A stretch of 64,000 nucleotides of DNA from Nemertoderma westbladi (taxonomy: Eukaryota > Xenacoelomorpha > Nemertodermatida > Nemertodermatidae): assembly GCA_032718475.1 (NCBI GenBank), contig JAUCBJ010004672.1:1-64000 (forward strand). Reading direction: 5' to 3'. Under the pieces are notes generated by a model. The model searched no databases. It was not told the DNA's origin and worked only from the letters and a program-made list of their open reading frames with translations. The position numbers were made by a program, and so were the translations under genes. Below, in pieces: positions 47,800-58,622 of this stretch. Every line of letters starts with the position of its first letter. The first letter of the stretch is position 1.

Positions 47800-49925
47800 A
47801 CCGCTATGCTCCATCCCGCTATGCTCCATCCGGCTATGCTCCATACCGCTATGCTCCATCCCGCTATACTCCATCCCGCTATGCTCCATCCGGCTATGCT
47901 CCATCCCGCTATACTCCATCCCGCTATACTCCATACCGCTATGCTCCATCCCGCTATGCTCCATCCCGCTATGCTCCATCCCGCTATGCTCCATCCGGCT
48001 ATGCTCCATCCCGCTATGCTCCATCCCGCTATACTCCATACCGCTATGCTCCATCCCGCTATACTCCATCCCGCTATGCTCCATCCCGCTATACTCCATC
48101 CCGCTATGCTCCATCCCGCTATACTCCATCCCGCTATGCTCCATCCGGCTATGCTCCATACCGCTATACTCCATCCCGCTATGCTCCATCCCGCTATACT
48201 CCATCCCGCTATGCTCCATCCCGCTATGCTCCATACCGCTATACTCCATCCCGCTATGCTCCATCCCGCTATACTCCATCCCGCTATGCTCCATCCCGCT
48301 ATGCTCCATCCCGCTATGCTCCATCCCGCTATGCTCCATCCGGCTATGCTCCATCCCGCTATGCTCCATCCCGCTATACTCCATCCCGCTATGCTCCATC
48401 CGGCTATGCTCCATCCCGCTATGCTCCATCCCGCTATACTCCATACCGCTATGCTCCATCCCGCTATACTCCATCCCGCTATGCTCCATCCCGCTATACT
48501 CCATCCCGCTATGCTCCATCCCGCTATACTCCATCCCGCTATACTCCATCCCGCTATACTCCATCCCGCTATACTCCATCCCGCTATACTCCATCCCGCT
48601 ATACTCCATCCCGCTATGCTCCATCCCGCTATACTCCATCCCGCTATGCTCCATCCGGCTATGCTCCATACCGCTATACTCCATCCCGCTATGCTCCATC
48701 CCGCTATACTCCATCCAGCTATACTCCATACCGCTATGATCCATCCCGCTATGCTCCATCCCGCTATACTCCATCCCGCTATGCTCCATACCGCTATGCT
48801 CCATCCCGCTATACTCCATCCCGCTATACTCCATCCCGCTATACTCCATCCCGCTATGCTCCATCCCGCTATACTCCATCCCGCTATGCTCCATCCGGCT
48901 ATGCTCCATACCGCTATACTCCATCCCGCTATGCTCCATCCCGCTATGCTCCATCCAGCTATACTCCATACCGCTATGATCCATCCCGCTATGCTCCATC
49001 CCGCTATACTCCATCCCGCTATACTCCATCCCGCTATGCTCCATCCCGCTATACTCCATCCCGCTATGCTCCATCCCGCTATACTCCATCCCGCTATGCT
49101 CCATACCGCTATGCTCCATCCCGCTATACTCCATCCCGCTATACTCCATCCCGCTATACTCCATCCCGCTATGCTCCATACCGCTATGCTCCATCCCGCT
49201 ATACTCCATCCCGCTATACTCCATCCCGCTATACTCCATCCCGCTATACTCCATCCCGCTATGCTCCATCCCGCTATACTCCATCCCGCTATGCTCCATC
49301 CGGCTATGCTCCATACCGCTATACTCCATCCCGCTATGCTCCATCCCGCTATGCTCCATCCCGCTATGCTCCACCCCGCTATACTCCATCCCGCTATACT
49401 CCATCCCGCTATGCTCCATCCCGCTATGCTCCATCCCGCTATACTCCTTCCCGCTATGCTCCATCCCGCTATACTCCATCCCGCTATACTCCATCCCGCT
49501 ATGCTCCATCCCGCTATGCTCCACCCCGCTATACTCCATCCCGCTATACTCCATCCCGCTATGCTCCATCCCGCTATACTCCATCCCGCTATGCTCCATC
49601 CCGCTATACTCCATCCCGCTATGCTCCATCCGGCTATGCTCCATACCGCTATACTCCATCCCGCTATGCTCCATCCCGCTATGCTCCATCCCGCTATGCT
49701 CCACCCCGCTATACTCCATCCCGCTATACTCCATCCCGCTATGCTCCATCCCGCTATGCTCCATCCCGCTATACTCCTTCCCGCTATGCTCCATCCCGCT
49801 ATACTCCATCCCGCTATACTCCATCCCGCTATGCTCCACCCCGCTATGCTCCATCCCGCTATGCTCCATCCCGCTATGCTCCATCCCGCTATACTCCATC
49901 CCGCTATGCTCCATACCATTATGCT
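47800..49925. repeat. 15-bp minisatellite, about 141 copies
   Basis: The unit is ATGCTCCATCCCGCT with variants ATACT, CCGGCT, CATACCGCT and CACCCCGCT. Because 15 is a multiple of 3 and no unit makes a stop in three of the six frames, frames of 740-810 codons cross it in both directions (MLHPA, MEHSG and WSIAG repeats). None has a credible start or conserved flank, so I do not call a gene. Higher-order copying is visible: rare variants CTCCTTCCC at 49445 and 49775 and CACCCCGCT at 49372 and 49702 recur 330 bp (22 units) apart. It ends about 100 bp before exon 7. Confidence 0.96.
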
Positions 49926-50023
49926 TATTAGCATACACATATAGCGGTCGGTAGACGGGGTTATAGAGTTGGGCAGTCTCTGATTGGTGGGTTATATTAT
50001 AACTGATGTGTTTGCGTACCTAG

Positions 50024-50196
50024 GTATGAACCCAATGGGCGGACCCCTGTCTCTAATGAGTCGAGACGCCCCCTACATAATGGGTCAGGAACGTTTTCCC
50101 GACGGTCGCCAGGGGGCGTTGAAGGAAATGATGCCAACCAGTGGCGATTTCTACAGAGGCGGTCGGCCCAACTTCAACAACGGAGGAACTGTTTAT
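50024..50196 (+). CDS. HNRNPL: hnRNP L, coding exon 7 (Met/Gly/Pro-rich linker)
   Basis: Two bases complete a Gly codon from exon 6. The exon encodes residues 266-322, beginning MNPMGGPLSLMSRDAPY and ending with FYRGGRPNFNNGGTVY. This is a disordered Gly/Arg/Asn-rich linker, at the place of the Gly/Pro/Tyr-rich linker between RRM2 and RRM3 in hnRNP L. The donor is TAT|GTAAGT at 50197, phase 0. Phases agree on both sides. Confidence 0.82.
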
Positions 50197-51148
50197 GTAA
50201 GTAAAACAGTTCAATTATTATTAACCTGTTAGACCTAGAACCCAGCCATTCTGAACGTTTTTACCCCCTTTTGTCTTTCGAGATTGATTTTCAGATTTAG
50301 ATTGCTTTTATATTGTCACGTTGCTTTTATATTGTCACGTTAAGTTACCAAATGTATTTCAGTAAACAACCAAATGCGTGCCATTTCTAGTATTTGTGAC
50401 AACTGTAATTATCAGAGACACCAAGTATCCATGGAAACAGGTTGGGAACGTCTGCAGATACGAACTGGAAGCGAGTTGACGAGGCCATCTACCAGTACAA
50501 TGGTTTATAAGGGGAGATTGAAGGGATATAAGGGAAATAAAATACGTATTACATGAAAGATAAATGTTTTTTTATTTCCTATGATGTATCTATAATATGC
50601 TGAGCGATCAAGGTTTATCGACCTTGGTGGCTCATAAAGGAACAAAATCATATGTATTTTTAGGTTAATAAATAAACGCAATAATTTTTATTGTCCATTT
50701 TTATCCTTTTTTTGTCAATTTTTTTTGATTTTTTATGTCATCCAAAAGTCTAATGTTAGGTTCCATGCTACCGGTTTCTCTACTGCTGTTCTCTCAGGCT
50801 ATCAGTACCGGTTAGTATATATATAGCACTATTTTGCTGTATTGTATGTACAGATGTAGGTATAAAGCAGGTATTTCTGTATTTTAGTACCGGTACCGGC
50901 ACTGGTACTGCTATAGGCCTACTGTGTAGCCTACCATTTAAATACGGTAATGGTAGGCCTACCGGTTGTGCTAATAAATTTTAAATAATTGATAGGCGAA
51001 ACTGGATTGCAGGATTGTGGAAAATGTGGATATACCTTTCACATAATTTAGGCCTTACTGTATTAGTTTTATAATCAATAATGGATCATGACTACTGTCT
51101 GAGTAGTGTTACGGATAGCGGCTCCACTACTTCCAACAGCACAGAAGG

Positions 51149-51733
51149 CCCGCCTCTGTAACCTGCCCCTTTCCCTCAATTAGTTAAATGATCGTTTATT
51201 GTTTTGGTTAGAAAATCCCGTCTCTGTAACCTGCTCCTTTCCCTCAATTAGTTAAATGATCGTTTATTGTTTTGGTTAGAAAATCCCGTCTCTGTAACCT
51301 GCTCCTTTCCCTGATTTGGTAAAGTGACTGTTTATTGTTTTGGTTAGAAAATCCCGCCTCTGTAACCTGCTCCTTTCCCTCAATTAGTTTAAGTGATCGT
51401 TTATTGTTTTGGTTAGGAAATCCCGCCTCTGTAACCTGCTCCTTTCCCTCAATTGGTAATGTTATCGTTTATTGTTTTGGTTAGAAAATCCCGCCTCTGT
51501 AACCTGCTCCTTTCTCTCAATTGGTAATGTTATCGTTTATTGTTTTGGTTAGAAAATCCCGTCTCTGTAACCTGCTCCTTTCCCTCAATTAGTTAAATGA
51601 TCGTTTATTGTTTTGGTTAGAAAATCCCGCCTCTGTAACCTGCTCCTTTCCCTGATTTGGTAAAGTGACTGTTTATTGTTTTGGTTAGAAAACTCGGCCT
51701 TAACCTGCTCCTTTCCATCAATTGGTAATTGTT
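51149..51733. repeat. 68-bp tandem repeat, about 9 copies
   Basis: Each unit has CCCGCCTCTGTAACCTGCTC and, near its end, CGTTTATTGTTTTGGTTAGA. Spacer words alternate between CAATTAGTTAAATGATCG and CAATTGGTAATGTTATCG, and a TGATTTGGTAAAGTGACTG variant appears twice, which suggests copying of unit pairs. Confidence 0.92.
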
Positions 51734-52202
51734 TTTGGCTATAAAATGAGTGTTTTGCTACGTCATGTGGTAATCGATTATCGACAACAACCACAAACTA
51801 TTAAATATAGAGTCTTTTTACCACAGGCGCATATGGAAATCTATCTCATAGTCTATAAATCATGGAATGTTTTGGCACAGGCATAGTGAAATCAACTGTC
51901 TGACAGTCCAGAAATCAGCAGTCTGACAGTTTGAAGAAATACATACATAAAAAGTGACAATAAAAGTCATTAAATGGACAACAAAAGTCATTATGCATAA
52001 TTCGTAAAAAAAAAGTGACAAAAAAAGTCAAATAAATTGACATAAAAAAATCACTGCCATAAATAAATAGTTTACCAAATCATTATATTATGTGCCAGTC
52101 TAATTAAAAAATATCTCATTTTATGGCAGTTTAGGATACATGCCATTTAGATAATTTATTTATTTTATCGAACTCGTTATTTGATCCACTTCTCGTAGTC
52201 TT

Positions 52203-52272
52203 CCTGCGTAGTCCAGTGGTTTGTTCCTTGGAGTCTGTGCGGAAAGGCCGAGGTTCAATCCTTACACGTCGC
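52203..52272 (+). repeat. tRNA-derived SINE-like unit
   Basis: GCGTAGTCCAGTGGTTTG (A-box-like) and GAGGTTCAATCC (B-box-like) are about 45 bp apart on the plus strand. The fold is imperfect, so it is a SINE-like or decayed tRNA-derived unit rather than a tRNA gene. Confidence 0.55.
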
Positions 52273-52394
52273 TGATAGTTTATTTTTCATTTAATCCAAT
52301 GATGATACTCGCAGGCTACCTTTACTAACGCTAAAACGGGAGCCGTTTCCGTTGTGTTGAAAACATGCGAGGCATTTGTCTGAGGATAAAACGT

Positions 52395-52682
52395 TTAGTT
52401 ATAATAACTTCAAGTTTTGTTATAATAACGTTATGTTTAGTTATAGTAACTTAAAGTTTAGTTATAATAACGTAAAGTTTAGTTATAATTATAATTTATA
52501 ATTTATAATAACTTAAAGTTTAGTTATAATTTAAAGTTGAGTTATAATAACATAAAGTTTAGATATAATTTAAAGCTTAGTTATAATAACATAAAGTTTA
52601 GTTATAATTATAATTTATAATAACTTAAAGTTTAGTTATAATAACTTAAAGTTTAGTTATAATAACATAAAGTTTAGTTATA
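52395..52682. repeat. AT-rich tandem repeat, AAAGTTTAGTTATAATAAC
   Basis: Irregular units of about 20-25 bp based on TTAAAGTTTAGTTATAATAAC, with insertions of TATAATTTATAAT. Non-coding. Confidence 0.85.
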
Positions 52683-53605
52683 ATTGCCATCATGATCTAA
52701 TCATTATAGTGGGGGTTGGTACACTATTCCATAACGTTTGTAAAGTGAATATAGTTATCGAGATATGGCACAAAATTTATAGTAATTTTAAATAAATTAA
52801 ATAAACTACATATTGGCAGCCAATACATTTTTTAACTGTTATGTCCGGGGTTAACTACAAGTAGTTGTTAAGTTTGGTACACTACACACACATTCAATTT
52901 ATGGAGGGCACGTATTTGGAATAGCGCAAGCGGTGCTACTATGCCCTAAGTTAAAGATATACGGTAATAAATTATTTCGCAGTACAGCTGTAGTGGACGT
53001 ATGAATCTGCTCGTTATGTGGTGTGTTCAGCATCAGCTGGTAGGAACATTGTACACATTACCTAATGAATGGGGCCGAAATAGAGGCATCTAAAATAATA
53101 AAAAAAATAATCTGAAATAATATACAAATGTAATATACCGCTACAGTAATATAAATACAGCATTAAATTAATTAGGAAATAAAAAACACTGTTATGAATG
53201 TAATTGCATTATGTTCCAACATTTGGAGTAAAATAATTTAAAACGGGATAAACAATATGTCTATAAAACATGCATACATAATTAAAAGACTATATAAAGA
53301 CCAATTAAAATACGGATTTATTTTGCGTTGTGTGCGTGTGGATCGGAGCAGGCAGACTATCTAAAAACATCGCGGTTCTTAGAGGGGAACAGTTCTGCGG
53401 AACATGCTGACAGTGCTGATAGTGGTCAGTATTGTGGGCTAATGCACCGCAGAAGCGGCAGATGCAATAATCAGCAGCTCGCCAACAATTGGAGGAATTG
53501 CAGAGTTTGTGGTGGAAGCCGTTGGAAATTAGTTGATTGAATTGTTGATTAGTTGGCACTGTTATAAGATTGAATGCAGGTGAGATAAAAGAAGTAGACC
53601 AAGCA

Positions 53606-53680
53606 GCACCTTGGTCTAGTGGTGACATTCATGGGCTTCCAATTAGGAAGCCCTGGTTCGATCCCTAGATGGGGCAGCAC
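53606..53680 (+). repeat. tRNA-derived SINE-like unit next to the 63-bp array
   Basis: TTGGTCTAGTGG is a good A box and GGTTCGATCCC a good B box. The piece resembles a tRNA but has no pairing acceptor stem. Downstream, about 90 bp of non-repetitive tail (GATAAATGGGGACCAAAGC) runs directly into the first unit of the 63-bp array. Confidence 0.68.
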
Positions 53681-53769
53681 TGTTCGGGCACATTGATTTA
53701 AATGCTGCAGCCTAGCCCAACCCCGTCTTTCATCCTTCAGTGGTCGATAAATGGGGACCAAAGCAACTT

Positions 53770-56615
53770 GGGAACCAGATTGGAAGGGTTTACTGTGGAA
53801 GATCACCCATGGTGGTGAACAGGCATTCCTTTAGGAAACAGAGTGGAAGGGTATATTGTGGGGGATCACCCATGGTGGTGAACATTCCTTTAGGAAACAG
53901 AGTGGAAGGGTTTACTGTGGAAGATCACCCATGGTGGTGAACAGGCATTCCTTTAGGAAACATAGTGGAAGGGTTTTCTGTGGAAGATCACCCATGGTGG
54001 TGAACAGGCATTCCTTTAGGAAACAGAGTGGAATGGTTTACTGTGGAAGATCAAAGATCACCCATGGTGATGAACAGGCATTCCTTTAGGAAACAGAGTG
54101 GAAGGGTTTAATGTGGAAGATCATCCATGGTGGTGAACAGGCATTCCTTTAGGAAACAGAGTGGAAGGGTATATTGTGGGGGATAACCCATGGTGGTGAA
54201 CAGGCATTCCTTTATGAAACAGAGTGGAAGTGTTTACTGTGGAAGATCACCCATGGTGGTGAACAGGCATTCCTTTAGGAAACAGAGTGGAAGGGTTTAA
54301 TGTGGAAGATCATCCATGGTGGTGAACAGGCATTCCTTTAGGAAACAGAGTGGAAGGGTATATTGTGGGGGATCACCCATGGTGGTGAACAGGCATTCCT
54401 TTATGAAACAGAGTGGAAGGGTTTACTGTGGAAGATCACCCATGGTGATGAACAGGCATTCCTTTAGGAAACAGAGTGCAAGGGTTTAATGTGGAAGATC
54501 ATCCATGGTGGTGAACAGGCATTCCTTTAGGAAACAGAGTGGAAGGGTATATTGTGGGGGATCACCCATGGTGGTGAACAGGCATTCCTTTATGAAACAG
54601 AGTGGAAGGGTTTACTGTGGAAGATCACCCATGGTGATGAACAGGCATTCCTTTAGGAAACAGAGTGCAAGGGTTTAATGTGGAAGATCATCCATGGTGG
54701 TGAACAGGCATTCCTTTAGGAAACAGAGTGGAAGGGTATATTGTGGGGGATCACCCATGGTGGTGAACAGGCATTCCTTTATGAAACAGAGTGGAAGGGT
54801 TTACTGTGGAAGATCACCCATGGTGGTGAACAGGCATTCCTTTAGGAAGCGGAGTGGAAGGGTTTACTGTGGAAGATCAAAGATCACCCATGGTGATGAA
54901 CATGCATTCCTTTAGGAAACAGAGTGGAAGGGTTTAATGTGGAAGATCATCCATGGTGGTGAACAGGCATTCCTTTAGGAAACAGAGTGGAAGGGTTTAC
55001 TGTGGAAGATCACCCATGGTGGTGCACAGGCATTCCTTTAGGATCCAGAGTGGAAGGGTTTACTGTGGAAGATCACCCATGGTGGTGAACATGCATTCCT
55101 TTAGGAAGCAGAGTGGAAGGGTTTACTGTGGAAGATCAAAGATCACCCATGGTGATAAACAGGCATTCCTTTAGGAAACAGAGTGGAAGGGTTTACTGTG
55201 GAAGATCATCCATGGTGGTGAACAGGCATTCCTTTAGGAAACAGAGTGGAAGGGTATACTGTGGAAGATCACCCATGGTGGTGAACAGGCATTCCTTTAT
55301 GAAACATAGTGGAAGGGTTTACTGTGGAAGATCACCCATCATGGTGGTGAACAGGCATTCCTTTAGGATCCAGAGTGGAAGGGTTTACTGTGGAAGATCA
55401 TCCATGGTGGTGAACAGGCATTCCTTTAGGAAACAGAGTGGAAGGGTATACTGTGGAAGATCACCCATGGTGGTGAACAGGCATTCCTTTATGAAACAGA
55501 GTGGAAGGGTTTACTGTGGAAGATCACCCATCATGGTGGTGAACAGGCATTCCTTTAGTATCCAGAGTGGAAGGGTTTACTGTGGAAGATCACCCATGGT
55601 GGTGAACATGCATTCCTTTAGGAAGTAGAGTGGAAGGGTTTACTGTGGAAGATCAAAGATCACCCATGGTGATGAACAGGCATTCCTTTAGGAAACAGAG
55701 TGGAAGGGTTTAATGTGGAAGATCATCCATGGTGGTGAACAGGCATTCATTTAGGAAACAGAGTGGAAGGGTATACTGTGAAAGATCAAAGATCACCCAT
55801 GGTGGTGAACATGCATTCCTTTAGGAAACAGAGTGGAAGGGTTTAATGTGGAAGATCATCCATGGTGGTGAACAGGCATTCCTTTAGGAAACAGAGTGGA
55901 AGGGTTTACTGTGGAAGATCACCCATGGTGGTGCACAGGCATTCCTTTAGGATCCAGAGTGGAAGGGTTTACTGTGGAAGATCACCCATGGTGGTGAACA
56001 GGCATTCCTTTAGGAAACAGAGTGGAAGGGTATACTGTGAAAGAGCAAAGATCACCCATGGTGGTGAACAGGCATTCCTTTAGGAAACAGAGTGGAAGGG
56101 TTTACTGTGGAAGATCATCCATGGTGGTGAACAGAACAGTTTCTAAACCACCACCCATGGTGGTGAACAGGCATTCCTTTAGGAAGCAGAGTGGAAGGGT
56201 TTACTGTGGAAGATCACCCATGGTGGTGAACAGGCATTCCTTTATGAAACAGAGTGGAAGGGTTTACTGTGGAAGATCACCAATGGTGGTGAACATGCAT
56301 TCCTTTTGGAAACAGAGTGGAAGGCTGTACTGTGGAAGATCACCTACGGCGGTGATCAGGCATTCCTTTAGGTTTCAGAGTGGAAGGGTTTACTGTGGAA
56401 GATCACCCATGGTGATGGTGAACAGGCAGTCCTTTAGGAAACAGAGTAGAAGGGTTTACTGTGGAAGATCACCCATGGTGATGAACAGGCATTCCTTTAG
56501 GAAACAGAGTGGAAGGGTTTAATGTGGAAGATCACCAATGGTGGTGAACACGCATTCCTTTAGGAAACAGTGTGGAAGGGTTTACTGTGGAAGATCACCA
56601 ATGGTGGTGAACAGC
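53770..56615. repeat. 63-bp minisatellite, about 45 copies
   Basis: The unit runs AGAGTGGAAGGGTTTACTG, TGGAAGATCACCCATGG, TGGTGAACAGGCATTCC and TTTAGGAAAC. It is 63 bp, or 21 codons, so open frames of up to 171 codons appear, but they break at indels (ATCAAAGATC insertions, CATCATGG variants). A three-unit higher-order repeat of exactly 189 bp is visible from about 54110 to 54850, with the marker TATATTGTGGGGG at 54170, 54359, 54548 and 54737. Confidence 0.96.
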
Positions 56616-57057
56616 TCCATAAGCTCATAAGTACTAAAATTACTCAATAGTATGGGGAACGCAAAACTAAATAAAAAAAAGTTCAAAGGCACCAAAATTT
56701 AATGTAGTTTGTAGCATTCAATATGATTTAACAGTGATGGTGTGGATTATTCATTAAGGTGGCATAACTTTATTATATAGCGCGCTTATTTATGTATGAA
56801 TTCTACTGTACGTTGGTTACTACGGAACTGCCGAAAAGAAGAGATATGCCGCTGAGATATACTAACACCGCTGAAGACGCCCCCGACGGGTGAAATGGCC
56901 TTACGGTGAAAATAACTTATTTTTATAACCTGTGGTGAACGACCCTTAACCCCAAACATACCAGCCTGAGGGTGAGGGGGGGGGGGTGTCTTATGAACCT
57001 TTCCAGATATAAATTATTATATTAAATAAGAAAGATATTATTTGGCATACCTTACAG

Positions 57058-57300
57058 GACGATGTGGCGCGGTTCCGACCTGGTATGGGCGGTGGGCGCG
57101 GCGGAATCCTTCCTCCCGTAGAGGCCGCCCGCTCCTGGGCACCCATGGACGCCGCGTCCAGGGCCGTTGGGGCGACCGCTGTGAACCCGTCGCTGGTAGA
57201 CCAGGAGGGACGCGTACTAATGGCATACTCAATGGACCCGGATCAAATCAACTGCGACAAACTATTTAACTTGCTCTGTCTCTATGGCAACGTACTTCGG
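57058..57300 (+). CDS. HNRNPL: hnRNP L, coding exon 8 (linker end, start of RRM3)
   Basis: The exon encodes residues 323-403: an Arg/Gly-rich start (FRPGMGGGRGG), a Pro/Ala stretch, and from about residue 375 the first half of RRM3. RVLMAYSMDPDQINCDKLFN and LLCLYGNV correspond to VLMVYGLDQSKMNCDRVFN and VFCLYGNV of vertebrate hnRNP L. It starts after TTACAG and ends CGG|GTGAGT at 57301, phase 0. It is much more GC-rich than the surrounding intron. Confidence 0.96.
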
Positions 57301-57984
57301 GTGAGTTTGAAGTAACATACGATTTTTATTTAAACTCAATGCGTTACGCCTCTAGTGGCTGGTGTGCTTTTCGTATTGGTATAAGCTAAACGATGATTTT
57401 TACAAATTGAAGAAAATGACCTTTTGCAGATCCAATCCATATAAACTTATCTAATCTCTGATATTTTAACCATCAGTGAATCAGAGTATATTATATTCAA
57501 TATGTCTCCGCATGGCGGCGTTGGCTTTTCCGACTAAAACCATTTTACACTGTCAGAGGCCAAAAAGTCGTAATTGTAAAAATGAACCAATCACTATTTC
57601 CACCTTCTTAATTTCCGTGTGCTGTTGTCAGAATGGTTTGGGCGTCCGACTTCTAACCCGAAGGTTACAGGTTCGATCCCACCATGACATCAAACATTTG
57701 TTGCAATTTATTCAACCCTAAAAATTGGAGGTACCCAGCTCTATTGCACTAATTAAGCCGGCTGGTCACACAGTCTAACAATCTGTGACTCAGTGACATA
57801 CGGTGCAAATATTGTTACTACTTTATGGCGTACATCCAGCAGCCGCTAGATGGCTCCATGTAGTTGGACAGACCTTAGAGTGTGATTTTACTTTATATAG
57901 ATTAAACGGTATGTTTTAGTTACTTTTTAATTTATTGTAATTACTAATTCTGTATTCCAACTACCTCGTAATATTTATCCCCAG
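57301..57984 (+). other. hnRNP L intron 8
   Basis: A 684-bp intron with one SINE-like unit. The acceptor is TTATCCCCAG at 57975-57984. Confidence 0.88.
57622..57688 (+). repeat. tRNA-derived SINE-like unit
   Basis: GTCAGAATGGTTTGGGCG resembles an A box region, and ACAGGTTCGATCCC is a good B box about 35 bp later. The acceptor stem is not evident, so I call it SINE-like. Confidence 0.58.
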
Positions 57985-58205
57985 ATTTCGTTTATGAAAA
58001 GTAAACCGGGTAACGCAATGATAGAAATGGGGGACCCCGCCTCTGTACAGCGGGTGTTGACGCATCTCAATAGAGTGGTGGTTAACGGGAGGGCCCTAGA
58101 ATTGGGCTACAGTAGACAGACAACCGTCCAAGCCAAGGCTCGAACCCAGGAACTCCAGGATGGCACCCCCGCCTTCAAGGATTACTCAAACTCAAGGAAC
58201 AACAG
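57985..58205 (+). CDS. HNRNPL: hnRNP L, coding exon 9 (second half of RRM3)
   Basis: The exon encodes residues 404-476 and two bases of the next codon. ISFMKSKPGNAMIEMGD contains RNP1 of RRM3 and matches VKFMKSKPGAAMVEMAD of vertebrate hnRNP L. After the last strand (GRALELGYSRQ) comes LQDGTPAFKDYSNSRNNR, equal to the conserved DGSCSYKDFSESRNNR. The donor CAG|GTTACA at 58206 is weaker than the others but at the same junction as in vertebrates, just after RNNR. The remaining exons (RRM4, stop) must lie right of this window. Confidence 0.96.
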
Positions 58206-58440
58206 GTTACATTCCTTACTAACTAATTAATTATTCCATCTGTTGCTGTAACAACGCTATCCTGTAACGGTAATCGGTTTTTTTTACAATACACCCCCCC
58301 CCCCCCCCCCCCCCCCACCCCAGTCGGGGTAAACAGAACGTCGTATTAAAATTTTCTTTATTAGTGAACCAGAAATATAAAATAAATATTAATATAACGA
58401 AATGTATGTCTGTATTATTATGAGAGTTATAAGGTTGAAG

Positions 58441-58575
58441 TAAACAGACAGTGAGACTGACAGTGAGACTGACAGTGAGACTGACAGACTGACAGTGAGA
58501 GTGACAGACAGACTGACAGTGAGAGTGACAGACAGACATTGAGAGTGACAGACAGACAGACAGTGAGAACAGACA
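58441..58575. repeat. GACAGTGAGACT simple repeat
   Basis: Irregular repeats of CAGTGAGACTGA and CAGTGAGAGTGACAGACAGA, followed by a G run near 58577-58590. Confidence 0.85.
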
Positions 58576-58622
58576 GGGGTGGGGGGGGGGGCAATGTAAG
58601 CAATGGAGGTAGTGCTATCTAC

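Larger units (their letters stand above)
43393..50023 (+). other. hnRNP L intron 6, with two nested genes
   Basis: The 6.6-kb intron contains two complete same-strand single-exon genes (44439-45317 and 46084-46698), a 16-bp repeat (47029-47110) and a 15-bp array (47800-49925). From 43393 to 44368 and from 45480 to 46030 I see only AT-rich sequence. From 46923 to 47799 there is AT-rich sequence with no gene recognised. The acceptor is GCGTACCTAG at 50014-50023. Confidence 0.85.
50197..57057 (+). other. hnRNP L intron 7, 6.9 kb
   Basis: In order it holds about 950 bp without recognisable features (a region rich in ACCGGTAC and TAGGCCTA near 50815-50970), the 68-bp array, an AT-rich spacer, a SINE-like unit (52203-52272), an AT-rich array, about 900 bp AT-rich, a second SINE-like unit (53606-53680) and the 63-bp array. 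Nothing is recognised at 56616-57057 apart from a G run near 56980. The acceptor is GGCATACCTTACAG at 57044-57057. Confidence 0.85.

Noticed and set aside
47515-49944. Open frames of 740-810 codons on both strands (MLHPA, MEHSG, WSIAG repeats)
   Set aside because: All arise from the 15-bp repeat. The plus-strand frame lacks a proper ATG at its listed beginning, and no conserved domain lies in the flanks.
53606-53680. Functional tRNA gene (also considered at 2169, 23754, 52203 and 57622)
   Set aside because: A and B boxes are visible, but acceptor and T stems do not pair well. A tRNA-derived SINE is more likely.
57985-58205. PTB (PTBP1) instead of hnRNP L as identity
   Set aside because: FRKNGIQALVEF, LNGADVYAGCCTLKIEYAK, FMKSKPGNAMIEM and SNSRNNR match hnRNP L better than PTB.
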